A stretch of DNA of 64,000 bases from CSSed11-175R1 sp041685735 (GCA_041685735.1 JAWLFE010000002.1:71803-135802); one strand, 5' to 3'. Positions 33,723-43,078 are shown, counted from the stretch's first letter. Numbers and translations: made by a program. The notes: a model not told the origin generated them from the sequence alone.

Positions 33723-34205
33723 TCAGTCGCCGGCGGGGATGTCCAGCATGTAGGCGTCCATCAGCAGGTCGGTGCCCGCATGCCGGTGCGAGCTGATCTT
33801 CGCGGCCAGTCGTCGGGCGTCGAGGAGCAGCTCACCGAACGCGCGGCCGCTCGAACCGACATCGGATCCCTCGTCGCGGAGTGCGGTGGCGTGCTCCAGG
33901 AGTCGTGTGTGGTCGTCGCGCAGCTTGTCGACCCGCGCGGCGAACCAGGGGGCGTCGGACAGGATCTGGGCCAGCAGCCCGTCCGGTGCATCGGCTTCAC
34001 GGATGTGCTGCTCGAACGCCTCGTGCAGCGAGCCGAGTGCGGCCACGAAGCGGTCCCGGTCGGGGTCGTCGTCGGATGCCAACTCGTCGAGGGCGTCGTC
34101 GAGCTCGACCACCGCGGCGTGCAGTGCCTGGCGCCGCGCCGCGTAGGCCGCCGCTTCGGCTTCGTCGATGGGGAGACGGTCCTGGCCTCGTGCCTCGGTC
34201 ATCAT
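33723..34205 (-). CDS. Helical hemerythrin-like protein
   Basis: A protein of about 160 residues, almost wholly helical, with His/Glu/Asp positions spaced like a hemerythrin/HHE four-helix bundle: HAAVVELDDALDEL, HEAFEQHIREAD, DDHTRLLEHATALRDE and a C-terminal HRHAGTDLLMDAY. It could bind a di-iron or oxygen ligand, but the fit is approximate. Tandem ATGs at 34205 and 34202 follow GAGGGATCC. It converges on the subtilase gene with a 31-bp gap. Confidence 0.55.
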   Translation of the reverse strand: MMTEARGQDRLPIDEAEAAAYAARRQALHAAVVELDDALDELASDDDPDRDRFVAALGSLHEAFEQHIREADAPDGLLAQILSDAPWFAARVDKLRDDHTRLLEHATALRDEGSDVGSSGRAFGELLLDARRLAAKISSHRHAGTDLLMDAYMLDIPAGD

Positions 34206-34442
34206 CAGGATCCCTCGTCTGGTCACGGCTGGGTCGGTGACCAGGTCCCGGGCGACCGACCGGTAGCGCAGGAGATGACGATGCCAGGCGAGCAGGCCGG
34301 GAGCAAGCGGCGACGACACGTCGCAACCGGGTTCTCACGGTTGTCCCGTCCCATCGCGCTTCTGTCCGGCCAGCGGACCAAGCTCCGGCCTTCCAAGCGG
34401 CCCGGATCCGGGTCGGCCCGGCACGTTGCGAGGACGACACCC

Positions 34443-35255
34443 ATGGCCATCACCGCGAGCACCGCGGTCCTGACCCGACCCGCGGAGCCCGTCGCGATCC
34501 GCGGCGTGGCACGCACCTTCACGACCGGTGGCGCATCGCTGCCGGTGCTGCGTGACCTCGACCTCGATGTCCCTGCCGGTGAGGTCGTCGGCTTGCTGGG
34601 GGCGTCGGGGAGCGGCAAATCGACCCTGCTCCGGCAGGTCTGTGGGCTCGACACGCCGGATGCCGGGCGCATCACGATCGCCGGCACACCGGTCCGGGGT
34701 GTCGACCCCCGGTGTGCGGTGGCCTTCCAGGAATCCCGGCTGCTGCCCTGGCGCACGCTCGCCCACAACGTCTCGCTCGGCCTGCCCCGCGGCACGGAAC
34801 GCGCCGCCGGGACCCGCCGGGTCGACGAGCTGCTGGAGCTGGTCGGGCTCGCTGAGTTCCGATCGCACCGGCCGGGACAGATCTCCGGCGGGATGGCGCA
34901 GCGGGTCGCGCTGGCCCGCGCGTTGGCGCGCAGCCCCGGTGTCCTGCTCCTCGACGAACCGTTCGGGGCCCTGGATGCGCTGACACGACTGAAGATGCAG
35001 GACCTGCTGCTGGATGTGCACGCCGCCGAGCCCGCCACGGTGCTGTTCGTCACCCACGACGTCGACGAGGCGCTCTACCTCGCTGATCGGGTCGTGCTGC
35101 TCGGCGATGACGGCCGCGGCCCCGGCAGCACCGTCGTGTCGGTCACGCCGGTGCCGGGCGAACGGCCGCGTGATCGCGCCGACCATCGACTGGCCGGACT
35201 GCGCGTCGAGCTGCTGGACGGACTGGGCGTGGACACCAGGAAGGACCGATCATGA
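34443..35255 (+). CDS. Sulfonate/nitrate/taurine-type ABC transporter ATPase
   Basis: A 270-residue SsuB/TauB-type ATPase with Walker A GASGSGKST, Q-loop AFQESRLLPW (typical of this family), signature ISGGMAQR, Walker B LLLDEPFGALDAL and switch His in VTHDVDEA. ATG 34443 has GAGGA upstream, and the long upstream extension is a shadow. Its TGA overlaps the ATG of the binding-protein gene. Together with the binding protein, permease and MetY it points to uptake of an organosulfur compound. Confidence 0.88.
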   Translation: MAITASTAVLTRPAEPVAIRGVARTFTTGGASLPVLRDLDLDVPAGEVVGLLGASGSGKSTLLRQVCGLDTPDAGRITIAGTPVRGVDPRCAVAFQESRLLPWRTLAHNVSLGLPRGTERAAGTRRVDELLELVGLAEFRSHRPGQISGGMAQRVALARALARSPGVLLLDEPFGALDALTRLKMQDLLLDVHAAEPATVLFVTHDVDEALYLADRVVLLGDDGRGPGSTVVSVTPVPGERPRDRADHRLAGLRVELLDGLGVDTRKDRS

Positions 35256-36274
35256 CACTCTCCCGCACGTTCAGACCGCTCGCCGCCGTCGCGATCGCCG
35301 CGATGGTGATGGCCGGCTGTGCGTCCGCCGAGGGCAGCGACGATGGCGGGGGATCCGCGACCGAGACCCTGGCCATCGACTGGGCGACCTACAACCCGCT
35401 GAGCCTGATCATCCGTGAAGAGGGGTGGCTGGAGGAGGCGCTGGCCGACGACGGCATCGAGGTGGAGTGGTTCCAGTCGGCCGGGTCGAACCGTGCCAAC
35501 GAGGGCCTGCGTGCGGGGGCGCTGGACGTCGGCTCCACCGCCGGATCCGCCGCGCTGCTGGCCCGTGCCAACGGCTCGCCGATCCGGACCATCAGCCTGT
35601 ACTCGCAGCCGGAGTGGGCCGCGATCGTCGTGCCGGCCGATTCGGCGATCGAGGAGGTCAGCGACCTGGCCGGCCGCTCGATCGCGGCGACGCTCGGTAC
35701 CGATCCGTACTTCTTCCTGTTGCAGGCGCTCGACGATGCCGGGGTCGACCTCGCCGACGTCGAGGTCCAGAACCTCCAGCACGCCGACGGGCGCAACGCC
35801 CTGGAGCAGGGCAGCGTGGACGCGTGGGCGGGCCTGGACCCGATCATGGCTGCCGGGGAGGCCGAGAGCGACCTGCAGCTGACCTACCGCAACATCGACT
35901 TCAACACCTGGGGGTTCCTCAACGCGACCGAGTCGTTCCTCGAGGAGTCGCCCGAGCTCGCCCAGCTGGTCGTCGACGCCTACGAGCGTGCCCGCATCTG
36001 GGCGGCGGACAACCCGGACGAGACCGCCGCGTTGTTGGCCGACGTCGCGAGCATCGACCTCGAGGTGGCACGGATCAGCCTCCTGGAGCGCACCAACCTC
36101 GACATCGACCCGGCACCTGGCGAGGTGCAGCGCGACGTGCTGGAGGTCGTCGGACCGATCTTCGTGACCTCCGGCGATGTGCGCGAACAGGCCTCGATCG
36201 ACGACGCGCTGGACAGCCTGTTCGACACGGCCTTCGTCGATCAGGCCGACCCGGACACGGTGGGTGGCTCGTGA
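35252..36274 (+). CDS. SsuA/NMT1-type substrate-binding lipoprotein
   Basis: A 340-residue solute-binding lipoprotein with a signal peptide and lipobox VMAGC (Cys about 22). The NMT1/SsuA fold contains WATYNPLSLIIREEGWLEEA, then SAGSNRANEGLRAGALDVGS and GTDPYFFLLQALDDAGVDLA. It binds the substrate outside the membrane for the ABC transporter. It overlaps the ATPase gene (ATGA) and the permease gene (GTGA). Confidence 0.88.
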   Translation: MTLSRTFRPLAAVAIAAMVMAGCASAEGSDDGGGSATETLAIDWATYNPLSLIIREEGWLEEALADDGIEVEWFQSAGSNRANEGLRAGALDVGSTAGSAALLARANGSPIRTISLYSQPEWAAIVVPADSAIEEVSDLAGRSIAATLGTDPYFFLLQALDDAGVDLADVEVQNLQHADGRNALEQGSVDAWAGLDPIMAAGEAESDLQLTYRNIDFNTWGFLNATESFLEESPELAQLVVDAYERARIWAADNPDETAALLADVASIDLEVARISLLERTNLDIDPAPGEVQRDVLEVVGPIFVTSGDVREQASIDDALDSLFDTAFVDQADPDTVGGS

Positions 36275-37031
36275 GGACACCGACGACCACGGACCCGACC
36301 AGCGATCGCTCCACCACGCAGCAGGATCCACCGCTCGACACGGCCCTACCCGCAGCCGCCGTGACGCCGGGCGGGGTGACCGGCGCCGCCACCACGCCGA
36401 CGGCGCCGTCACGACCCCGCGGTCTGCGCAGCCGCCGTGCCCTGTTGGGCGCGGTTGTGCCGCTCGGTCTGCTCGCACTGTGGCAGGCGGTGACCGGCAC
36501 CGGGATGTTCCTGCCGGTCCAGCTCCCGCCACCGGTGGCCGTGTGGGGCGCCGGGGTCGAACTCGTCGAACGTGGTGAGCTGGGCGGCCACCTCGCGATC
36601 TCCACCCAGCGGGTGCTGATCGGGTTCGGGATCGGCGCCGCCCTTGGCCTCGTGATGGGCGCGGTCGTCGGGCTCTCCCGGTCTACACCACGGTCGCGTC
36701 GGGCCTGCGCCACGTCGACCAGCACCTGGTCGAGGTCGGCGACGCCTACGGGCTGCGTGGCACCCGCCTGCTGGCCCGGATCCAGCTGCCGGCCGCCGTG
36801 CCGTCGGTCATCTCCGGCATGCGTCTGGCTCTGGCACAGTCGTGGCTGTTCCTGGTCGCCGCCGAACTGATCGCCTCCTCGCAGGGGCTGGGGTTCCTGC
36901 TGCTCGACTCGCAGAACAACGGCCGGACCGATCGGCTGTTGCTGGCTATCGTGCTGTTGGCGCTGCTCGGCAAGCTGACCGACGCCGTGATCGGTGTCGT
37001 CGAACGCCGCCTGCTGCGCGCCTGGGCCTGA
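36271..37031 (+). pseudogene. Broken SsuC-type ABC permease (internal deletion and frameshift)
   Basis: From GTG 36271 the frame encodes the permease N terminus (LLGAVVPLGLLALWQAVTGT, then STQRVLIGFGIGAALGLVMG) up to VVGLSR at about 36681. The family's C-terminal part (VYTTVASGLRHVDQHLVEVG, EAA-loop DAYGLRGTRLLARIQLP, AAVPSVISG) continues in another frame to the stop at 37031. About 45-50 residues that normally lie between these blocks (the FDPLLQALRAIP... region) are absent. The junction sequence CTCCCGGTC could come from a short direct repeat. Without this permease the transporter cannot work. Confidence 0.8.
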
Positions 37032-37127
37032 CCCCACGCGGTACCCGCCGTGCGCCCACCGTCCGTCCACCCCGCGGCCCCATGCCCCCGCTGTCACCAC
37101 GGCCCGCTGTCGTCGAAGGACCATCAC

Positions 37128-38510
37128 GTGACCGACCACACCTTCGGGTTCCGCACCCGTGCCCTGCACGCCGGCGGGATCCCCGACGCCGCGACCGGCG
37201 CCCGCGCCGTCCCGATCTACCAGACGACCAGTTTCGTCTTCGAGGACACCGCCGACGCCGCGAACCTGTTCGCCCTGCAGAAGTACGGCAACATCTACTC
37301 ACGCATCGGCAACCCCACGGTCGCGGCGCTTGAGGAGCGGCTGGCCTCGCTGGAGGGTGGGATCGGCGCGGTCGCGACCGCCTCCGGGATGTCCGCGGAG
37401 TTCATCACCTTCGCGGCCCTGGCCGGTGCCGGTGATCACATCGTGGCCGCCTCGCAGCTGTACGGCGGCACCGTCACGCAGCTGGACGTGACCCTGCGAC
37501 GCTTCGGCATCGACACCACCTTCGTGCCCGGCACCGACCCGGCCGACTACGCCGCGGCGGTCCGCCCGGAGACCAAGGCCATCTACGCCGAGGTGGTGGC
37601 CAACCCCTCGGGCGAGGTCACCGACATCGCGGCGCTGGCGGAGGTCGCCCACGCCGCCGGCGTGCCCCTGGTGATGGACGCCACCCTGTCGACCCCGTAC
37701 CTGTGCCGCCCCATCGAGCACGGCGCCGACATCGTCATCCACTCGGTCACGAAGTTCCTCGGCGGCCACGGCACGACCCTCGGCGGTGTGGTCGTGGAAG
37801 CCGGCACCTTCGACTGGGGCAACGGTCGCTTCCCGTCGATGACCGAACCGGTCGACTCCTACGGCGGGATCCGCTGGTGGGACAACTTCGGCGAGTACGG
37901 GTTCCTCACCAAGCTGCGCACCGAACAGCTCCGTGACGTCGGACCCGCGCTGACCCCGCAGGCCGCCTTCCTGCTGCTCCAGGGGGTCGAGACCCTCCCA
38001 CAGCGCATGGACGCCCACCTGGCCAACACCCGTGCGGTGGCCAAGTGGCTGGAGGCCGACGAGCGCATCGCCGGGGTGCACTGGGCCGGCCTGCCCTCCC
38101 ACATCCACCACGACCGCGCCACCCGCTACCTGCCGCAGGGGCCGGGCGCGGTGTTCTCCTTCCGCCTGGCGGCGCAGGGGGAGCGGTCCGCCCGCGAGGT
38201 CGGGGCCACCTTCATCGAATCCCTGCAGCTCGCGAGCCACCTCGCCAATGTCGGTGACGCCCGCACGCTCGTGATCCACCCCGCCTCCACGACCCACCAG
38301 CAGCTGTCGGTCGAGCAGCTGGCCGCCGGCGGCGTCGGGGAGGACCTGGTGCGCATCAGCGTCGGCCTGGAGGACGTCGAGGACATCATCTGGGACCTCG
38401 ACCAGGCCCTGGACCGTGCCGGCGCGACCGCGGTCCCGGCAGCGAACGACACGAGCAGCGGCGCGTCGACCGACGGGGCCTCCGACAACGTCGAGGAGGT
38501 GGCATCGTGA
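37128..38510 (+). CDS. metY: O-acetylhomoserine sulfhydrylase (Cys/Met metabolism PLP enzyme)
   Basis: A 460-residue PLP enzyme of the Cys/Met gamma family with the MetY layout. It starts FGFRTRALHAGGIPDAATGA, then PIYQTTSFVF, YSRIGNPTV and ATASGMSAE. The PLP lysine is in HSVTKFLGGHGT, with the long C-terminal domain typical of MetY (HPASTTHQQLS near 405). It makes homocysteine from O-acetylhomoserine and sulfide. GTG 37128 has GAAGGA eight bases upstream. The C terminus carries a 30-residue Ala/Ser/Thr tail. It is coupled to the CoA-binding gene by GTGA, a pairing common in bacteria. Confidence 0.9.
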   Translation: MTDHTFGFRTRALHAGGIPDAATGARAVPIYQTTSFVFEDTADAANLFALQKYGNIYSRIGNPTVAALEERLASLEGGIGAVATASGMSAEFITFAALAGAGDHIVAASQLYGGTVTQLDVTLRRFGIDTTFVPGTDPADYAAAVRPETKAIYAEVVANPSGEVTDIAALAEVAHAAGVPLVMDATLSTPYLCRPIEHGADIVIHSVTKFLGGHGTTLGGVVVEAGTFDWGNGRFPSMTEPVDSYGGIRWWDNFGEYGFLTKLRTEQLRDVGPALTPQAAFLLLQGVETLPQRMDAHLANTRAVAKWLEADERIAGVHWAGLPSHIHHDRATRYLPQGPGAVFSFRLAAQGERSAREVGATFIESLQLASHLANVGDARTLVIHPASTTHQQLSVEQLAAGGVGEDLVRISVGLEDVEDIIWDLDQALDRAGATAVPAANDTSSGASTDGASDNVEEVAS

Positions 38511-39010
38511 CCGACGCCGCGTCGACCGAGACCCGCACCTGGACCGGCCCCACCGCACAGCAACGGCAGGCGATCCTGCGTCGCACGCGCTCGATCGCGA
38601 TCGTCGGTGCGTCGACCAACCCGGCGCGGGCCAGCTACTTCGTGTCCACCTACCTGCTGTCGTCCTCGCCCTACGACGTGTACTTCGTCAACCCGCGGGC
38701 GGACACGATCCTCGGACGGCCGGCCTACCCGTCGCTCGGGTCGCTGCCGGTCGTGCCGGACATGGTGGACGTCTTCCGTCGGCACGACGATCTTCCGACC
38801 GTGTTGGAGGAGACGGTGGCGGTCGGCGCCACGACGCTGTGGCTGCAGCTCGGTTCCTGGCATGAGCCCGTCGCGCAGGCCGCCGAGCAGGAGGGTCTGG
38901 AGGTCGTGATGGACCGGTGCGTGAAGATCGAACACGCCCGGTTCCACGGCGGGCTGCACCTGGCGGGCTTCGACACCGGGGTGATCAGCTCGCGGCGCGC
39001 GGTCCACTGA
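38507..39010 (+). CDS. CoA-binding-domain protein (YccU-like)
   Basis: A 167-residue single-domain protein with the CoA-binding Rossmann fold (SIAIVGASTNPARASYFVST, then YFVNPRADTILGRPAYPSL, and LWLQLGSWHE). These stand-alone proteins commonly sit next to metY and their function is not settled. GTG 38507 overlaps the metY stop and has GAGGAGG just upstream. Confidence 0.85.
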   Translation: MTDAASTETRTWTGPTAQQRQAILRRTRSIAIVGASTNPARASYFVSTYLLSSSPYDVYFVNPRADTILGRPAYPSLGSLPVVPDMVDVFRRHDDLPTVLEETVAVGATTLWLQLGSWHEPVAQAAEQEGLEVVMDRCVKIEHARFHGGLHLAGFDTGVISSRRAVH

Positions 39011-39125
39011 CCCCACCGCCGGGATGTGGCTGACCCCGCGGGGCTGGCAGCGTTTCGTCCATCGGCTCGGGTTCCCGCAGGGGTGGGTGGTTGTCTACGG
39101 TGGCAGCGCGGACGACAGGAGCGAC

Positions 39126-40304
39126 GTGGACGGCACCATCCGACGCCCCGGCGACGGCCCACCGTGGGTGTGGCGACTGGTGGTCCGCGTCGTGCGGTTC
39201 TTCCTGCAGGGCATCATGGGCTGGCGGGTCAGGGCCCGTCCGCCCGAGGTCATCCCGCCGCCCGACGAGCCCCTGCTGGTGGTCTTCAACCACACCTCGA
39301 ACGTCGATGCGTTCCTGGTCGCCGCCACCGTGTGGAAGCGCCTGAAGCACTGGGTGCAACCGTTGGTGAAGGTGGAGTTGTTCACGACGCCTGGCCTCGG
39401 GATCCTGGTCCGCAACGCGGGGGCGATCGCGGTGGTCCGTGGGGAGGGCAAGGGCCGCGAAGCCGCCTACGACAACGCCGTCGCGCGCCTGCGGGCCGGC
39501 GGCACCGTGCTGCTGGCGCCGGAGGGGACCGTCACGCACGACGGGTCGCTGCTGCCGTTGCGCCACGGTGCGGCGCGCCTGGCACTGGACGCCGGGGTCG
39601 ACGTGCTGGTCGTGACGCACTTCGGGGCTCAGCGCGGGTTCTCGCCCGTCGTGCGGTTCGCGGAACGCGGCGTCGTGGTGACGATGGCCATGGACGTGTT
39701 GCAACCGTGGCCCGACGAGGACGCCGCGTCGCTGACGGGCCGGATCGCCGCCACGATGCTCGATCGCAGCGAGCAGTTGCGGGCCACCTATCCACAGGCC
39801 GATCCGGAGGCGCCGTGGTGGCCGCCGTACTCGGCGCCCGCCACTCCGTCCGCCACCGCCCGCGAGAACCTCGAGCGCTACCAGGCCAGTATGGCCGAGA
39901 CGATCGCGCAGGCCCGCGAACGCATGGCGCGGTTCGCCGAGGAGCACGAGGTCGACCAGCGGCTCGCGCAGGCCCGTGAGCGGGTCGCGCAGTTCGCTGA
40001 GGAGTACGCCGTCGAGGAGCGGGTCAGCCAGGCCCGTGAGCGCGCGATCGTCGCGGCGGAGGACCTCGCGGCCCGGTCCCGGGCGACCGCGGAGGAGTTC
40101 GCGGAGCAGAGCCGGATCCGCTTCGAGGATCTGACCGACCAGGGACGTCTGCGGGTGGAGGAACTCACCGAACAGGGCCGGCAGTTGGCCGACGAGCTCG
40201 CGGCGGTGGCGCGCGAGCGCTCCACCTTCCTCGCCGAGCACCTCCCGCCCGCGGGTCCGTCGACCGATGACGGACCCCCACCCCTGGACCCCGACGCGAC
40301 CTGA
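39126..40304 (+). CDS. PlsC-type acyltransferase with long C-terminal coiled coil
   Basis: A protein of about 392 residues. The acyltransferase domain has the catalytic HX4D box (FNHTSNVDAF) and the acceptor box LAPEGTVTHDG, as in 1-acylglycerol-3-phosphate acyltransferases. From about residue 255 to 375 the chain is a charged heptad-rich coiled coil with internal repeats (QARERMARFAEEHEV, QARERVAQFAEEYAV and RIRFEDLTDQGRLRVEELTE). That extension is unusual for the family. GTG 39126 has AGGAG four bases upstream; an ATG at 39024 in the same frame is the alternative start. It would act at the membrane surface in phospholipid synthesis. Confidence 0.78.
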   Translation: MDGTIRRPGDGPPWVWRLVVRVVRFFLQGIMGWRVRARPPEVIPPPDEPLLVVFNHTSNVDAFLVAATVWKRLKHWVQPLVKVELFTTPGLGILVRNAGAIAVVRGEGKGREAAYDNAVARLRAGGTVLLAPEGTVTHDGSLLPLRHGAARLALDAGVDVLVVTHFGAQRGFSPVVRFAERGVVVTMAMDVLQPWPDEDAASLTGRIAATMLDRSEQLRATYPQADPEAPWWPPYSAPATPSATARENLERYQASMAETIAQARERMARFAEEHEVDQRLAQARERVAQFAEEYAVEERVSQARERAIVAAEDLAARSRATAEEFAEQSRIRFEDLTDQGRLRVEELTEQGRQLADELAAVARERSTFLAEHLPPAGPSTDDGPPPLDPDAT

Positions 40305-40368
40305 CGGGCGACCGGCGGTCCGTGCACGCCCTGCGGTGGCGCTCGGGCGGCGGCGCGCGCGGCGGCGG

Positions 40369-40830
40369 TCAGTCCGTCGTGCTCGCCTCAGCTGCTGCGG
40401 CGATGTCGTGCAGGTCCTGCTCGACCATCTTGCGGGTCGACCCCGCGAACAGCCGCCCAACGGTGGCGGTCAGGATGCGGCCGACGGCGCTGCTGGAGGT
40501 TCCCTCGAAGGTCATCGCCAGCTGGCACCGCCCCTCGTCCAGCGGCTCCACCCGGAGGCTCGAGACATAGCGGGTGTTGCCGTGCTGGGCGACCGTCGTG
40601 TACGCGCGTTCCGGTTCGACCGTCGTGACCTCCATCTCCTCCGTCGCCTGCTTGCCGAACATCGTCCGGGTCTCGCGCCAGCGGGTTCCGACCCCGAAGG
40701 CCGCACCGTCGTCCAGCCGTTCGACCCGCTCGACACCAGACAGGATCTCCGGGGCGTGCTCGATGTCGATGATGAGTTCCCACACCCGGTGCGCGGGGGC
40801 CTCGATGTCGCGGCTGACGTGCAACTGCAT
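40369..40830 (-). CDS. SRPBCC / polyketide-cyclase-like protein
   Basis: A 153-residue START-like protein (MQLHVSRDIEAPAHRVWELI, then WRETRTMFGKQATEEMEV) with the beta-alpha-beta fold of the SRPBCC superfamily and no catalytic signature. It may bind a hydrophobic ligand. ATG 40830 is the only sensible start; the very long upstream frame on this strand is a shadow. Confidence 0.8.
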   Translation of the reverse strand: MQLHVSRDIEAPAHRVWELIIDIEHAPEILSGVERVERLDDGAAFGVGTRWRETRTMFGKQATEEMEVTTVEPERAYTTVAQHGNTRYVSSLRVEPLDEGRCQLAMTFEGTSSSAVGRILTATVGRLFAGSTRKMVEQDLHDIAAAAEASTTD

Positions 40831-40887
40831 GGGACCGACTCCGTCGTGTCGATGTCGCGGGTGGTGTGGCGGTCGATCCACGCCAGC

Positions 40888-42150
40888 ATGACAGGTCGGG
40901 TGGCGGGTGTCATCGCGCCGTGGCTTCCCGAGCCTGGCTACCGTGCGTGCGCACCCTGTCGACCCGGGAAGGGGGCAGCCCGATTGTCCAGTTGCCATGA
41001 GGACCGGTGGCGCCGTGTGCTCGAAGGGTCGCTCGGGATCCCGGCGACGGAGGGCAACCACGTCGAGCTGCTGCGGGACGGCTCGGCGATCTTCCCCGCC
41101 ATGCTCCAGGCGATCCGTGCTGCGACCGACACCGTGGACCTGTTGACGTTCGTGTACTGGAAGGGCGACATCGCCCGGCGTTTCGCCGATGCCCTCTGCG
41201 AGCGGGCGGCAGCGGGGGTCCGCTGCCGTGTGATCCTCGATGCTCTCGGCGCCCGGCACGTCGAGGAGGAACTCCTGGATCAGATGGAGCAGGCCGGGGT
41301 GCTGATCCACTGGTTCCGGCCGCTGCTGGATGGCGGGGATGCCAACAACCCGGGGTACCGCACCCACCGCAAGGTCCTGATCTGCGATGAGGCCGTCGGG
41401 TTCGCCGGTGGCGTCGGGATCGCCGAGGAGTGGGATGGCCGTTCCGATGACGGCTCGGGGTGGCGTGAGACCCAGATCCGTGTGCGTGGCCCGGTCGTCG
41501 ACGGGCTGCGGGCCGCCTTCCTCGACGACTGGCTCGACAGCGCCCATCCGTTGTTCGACGAGCGCGACCGCTTCCCCGCCCAGCCGTGCGACGGCTCGAC
41601 GACGGCCATGGTCGTACGGGGCGAGTCCGAGCACGGTCGCAGTGACATCGCCCTGCTCCGACAGGTGCTCTTCGATCGTGCGCGTACCCGCATCCGCATC
41701 ACGACGCCCTACGTCGCACCTGACGGGCCGACGCTGCGCTCGCTCCTGGCCGCAGCGGACCGTGGCGTGTCGATCCAACTCCTGGTGCCGGGACCGAACA
41801 ACGACAAGTACGTCGCCAGGTTGGCCGCGGAGCGTCGGTACGCGGAGCTGCTCGATGCGGGGATCGAGGTGTACCACTTCCTTCCCACGATGCTGCACGC
41901 CAAGGTCCTGACCGTCGATGGACAGATCGGGATCGTCGGCAGCGCGAACCTCAACAACCGTTCGCTCCAGCATGATGAGGAGGTGGACGTCGTGTTGTTC
42001 GACGCCGACATGGTGGCCGAGTTGGACGGGCACACCGATGCGGATCTGGAGCGCTGCGAGCGCGTCACGCAGGATGGGCTGGACGACATCGCCCACGAAG
42101 CGCGCAAGCCGCTGCGGTTGCTCACGGGGCTGATCGACCACTTCGCCTGA
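40888..42150 (+). CDS. Phospholipase D-family cardiolipin synthase-like protein
   Basis: A protein of up to 420 residues with two PLD active sites: HRKVLICDEAVGFAGG (near 160) and HAKVLTVDGQIGIVGSANLN (near 335), the paired HxK motifs of cardiolipin synthases. There is no membrane helix at the N terminus, unlike Cls enzymes but like the short ClsB group. The start is uncertain: ATG 40888 is the first in frame, and conserved sequence begins near VLEGSLGIPATEGNHVELLR, so a later GTG/TTG is possible. Confidence 0.85.
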   Translation: MTGRVAGVIAPWLPEPGYRACAPCRPGKGAARLSSCHEDRWRRVLEGSLGIPATEGNHVELLRDGSAIFPAMLQAIRAATDTVDLLTFVYWKGDIARRFADALCERAAAGVRCRVILDALGARHVEEELLDQMEQAGVLIHWFRPLLDGGDANNPGYRTHRKVLICDEAVGFAGGVGIAEEWDGRSDDGSGWRETQIRVRGPVVDGLRAAFLDDWLDSAHPLFDERDRFPAQPCDGSTTAMVVRGESEHGRSDIALLRQVLFDRARTRIRITTPYVAPDGPTLRSLLAAADRGVSIQLLVPGPNNDKYVARLAAERRYAELLDAGIEVYHFLPTMLHAKVLTVDGQIGIVGSANLNNRSLQHDEEVDVVLFDADMVAELDGHTDADLERCERVTQDGLDDIAHEARKPLRLLTGLIDHFA

Positions 42151-42170
42151 ACCGGTCGACGACGAACGGC

Positions 42171-42932
42171 TCAGGTGATCGCGACCCCGCCGTCGACGAC
42201 GATCGTCTGTCCCGTCATGTAGCCCCCGGCAGGGCTGGCCAGCAGCAGCATCGCAGCGGCGAGTTCCTGCGCGTCGCCGTAGCGGCCGGCCAGGACCCGG
42301 GCGGCCGTGGCCTGCACGTACTCCTCGGGGTACTGCTCGGTCATCTCGGACTCGAAGAACCCGGGCGCGAGCGCGTTGACCCGGATGCCCTTCCGGCCGG
42401 TCCACTGTTGGGCCAGGTCCCGGGTCAGTCCGATCAGCCCCGCCTTGGACGAGGCGTAGGCGGCCTGGGGGAGCCCGGCGGTGGTGATGCCGAGCACGCT
42501 CGAGATGTTGACGATGCTGCCGCCGTCCTGCATCGCCCGCGCGCACGCCTGCGCCATCCAGTAGCACCCGTTGAGGTTGACGTCGATGACCTGCCGGAAC
42601 TGCTCCGGCGTCTCCCGCGTGGCGGGGACCGCGGTGCCGATGCCGGCGTTGTTGATCAGGATGTCGACCCGCCCGAACTCATCGACCGTGCGCTGCACCA
42701 GGTCCTCGCACGCCTGCGGGTCGGCGACATCGGTGGGCACGGCGATCGCCCGGCGACCCCGTCCCTCGACCATGGACCGGGTGTCCTCGAGCTTCTCGGC
42801 GCGGCGCGCTCCGAGCGCCACGTCCGCGCCGGCCTCGGCGAGCGCCCGGGCGAACGCCACGCCGAGCCCCGACGAGGCTCCGGTCACGATCGCCACCTTG
42901 CCATCCAGCCGGAACAGATCGAGCACGCTCAT
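42171..42932 (-). CDS. Short-chain dehydrogenase/reductase
   Basis: A 253-residue classical SDR. The NAD(P) site is TGASSGLG, with NNAG, catalytic Ser in NISSVLG and YASSK (Tyr-x3-Lys), and it ends in TGQTIVVDGGVAIT. It resembles FabG/gluconate-dehydrogenase-like SDRs; the substrate is unknown. It converges on the PLD gene with 20 bp between. It lies 146 bp downstream of oleD on the same strand but is not overlapped with that operon. Confidence 0.88.
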   Translation of the reverse strand: MSVLDLFRLDGKVAIVTGASSGLGVAFARALAEAGADVALGARRAEKLEDTRSMVEGRGRRAIAVPTDVADPQACEDLVQRTVDEFGRVDILINNAGIGTAVPATRETPEQFRQVIDVNLNGCYWMAQACARAMQDGGSIVNISSVLGITTAGLPQAAYASSKAGLIGLTRDLAQQWTGRKGIRVNALAPGFFESEMTEQYPEEYVQATAARVLAGRYGDAQELAAAMLLLASPAGGYMTGQTIVVDGGVAIT

Positions 42933-43078
42933 GACGGTCCTTGTTCGGTCGCAGGGACGTCGGTCCGAGGACGACGCACCGTAGTCGACGGGTGGTCCGG
43001 ACCCGGACGGGCGGATGTGCGCGACCTGGCCACGCAGATCCGCACGGCGAACCTGGCGCAACAGCGGCAGCGGTAGCG

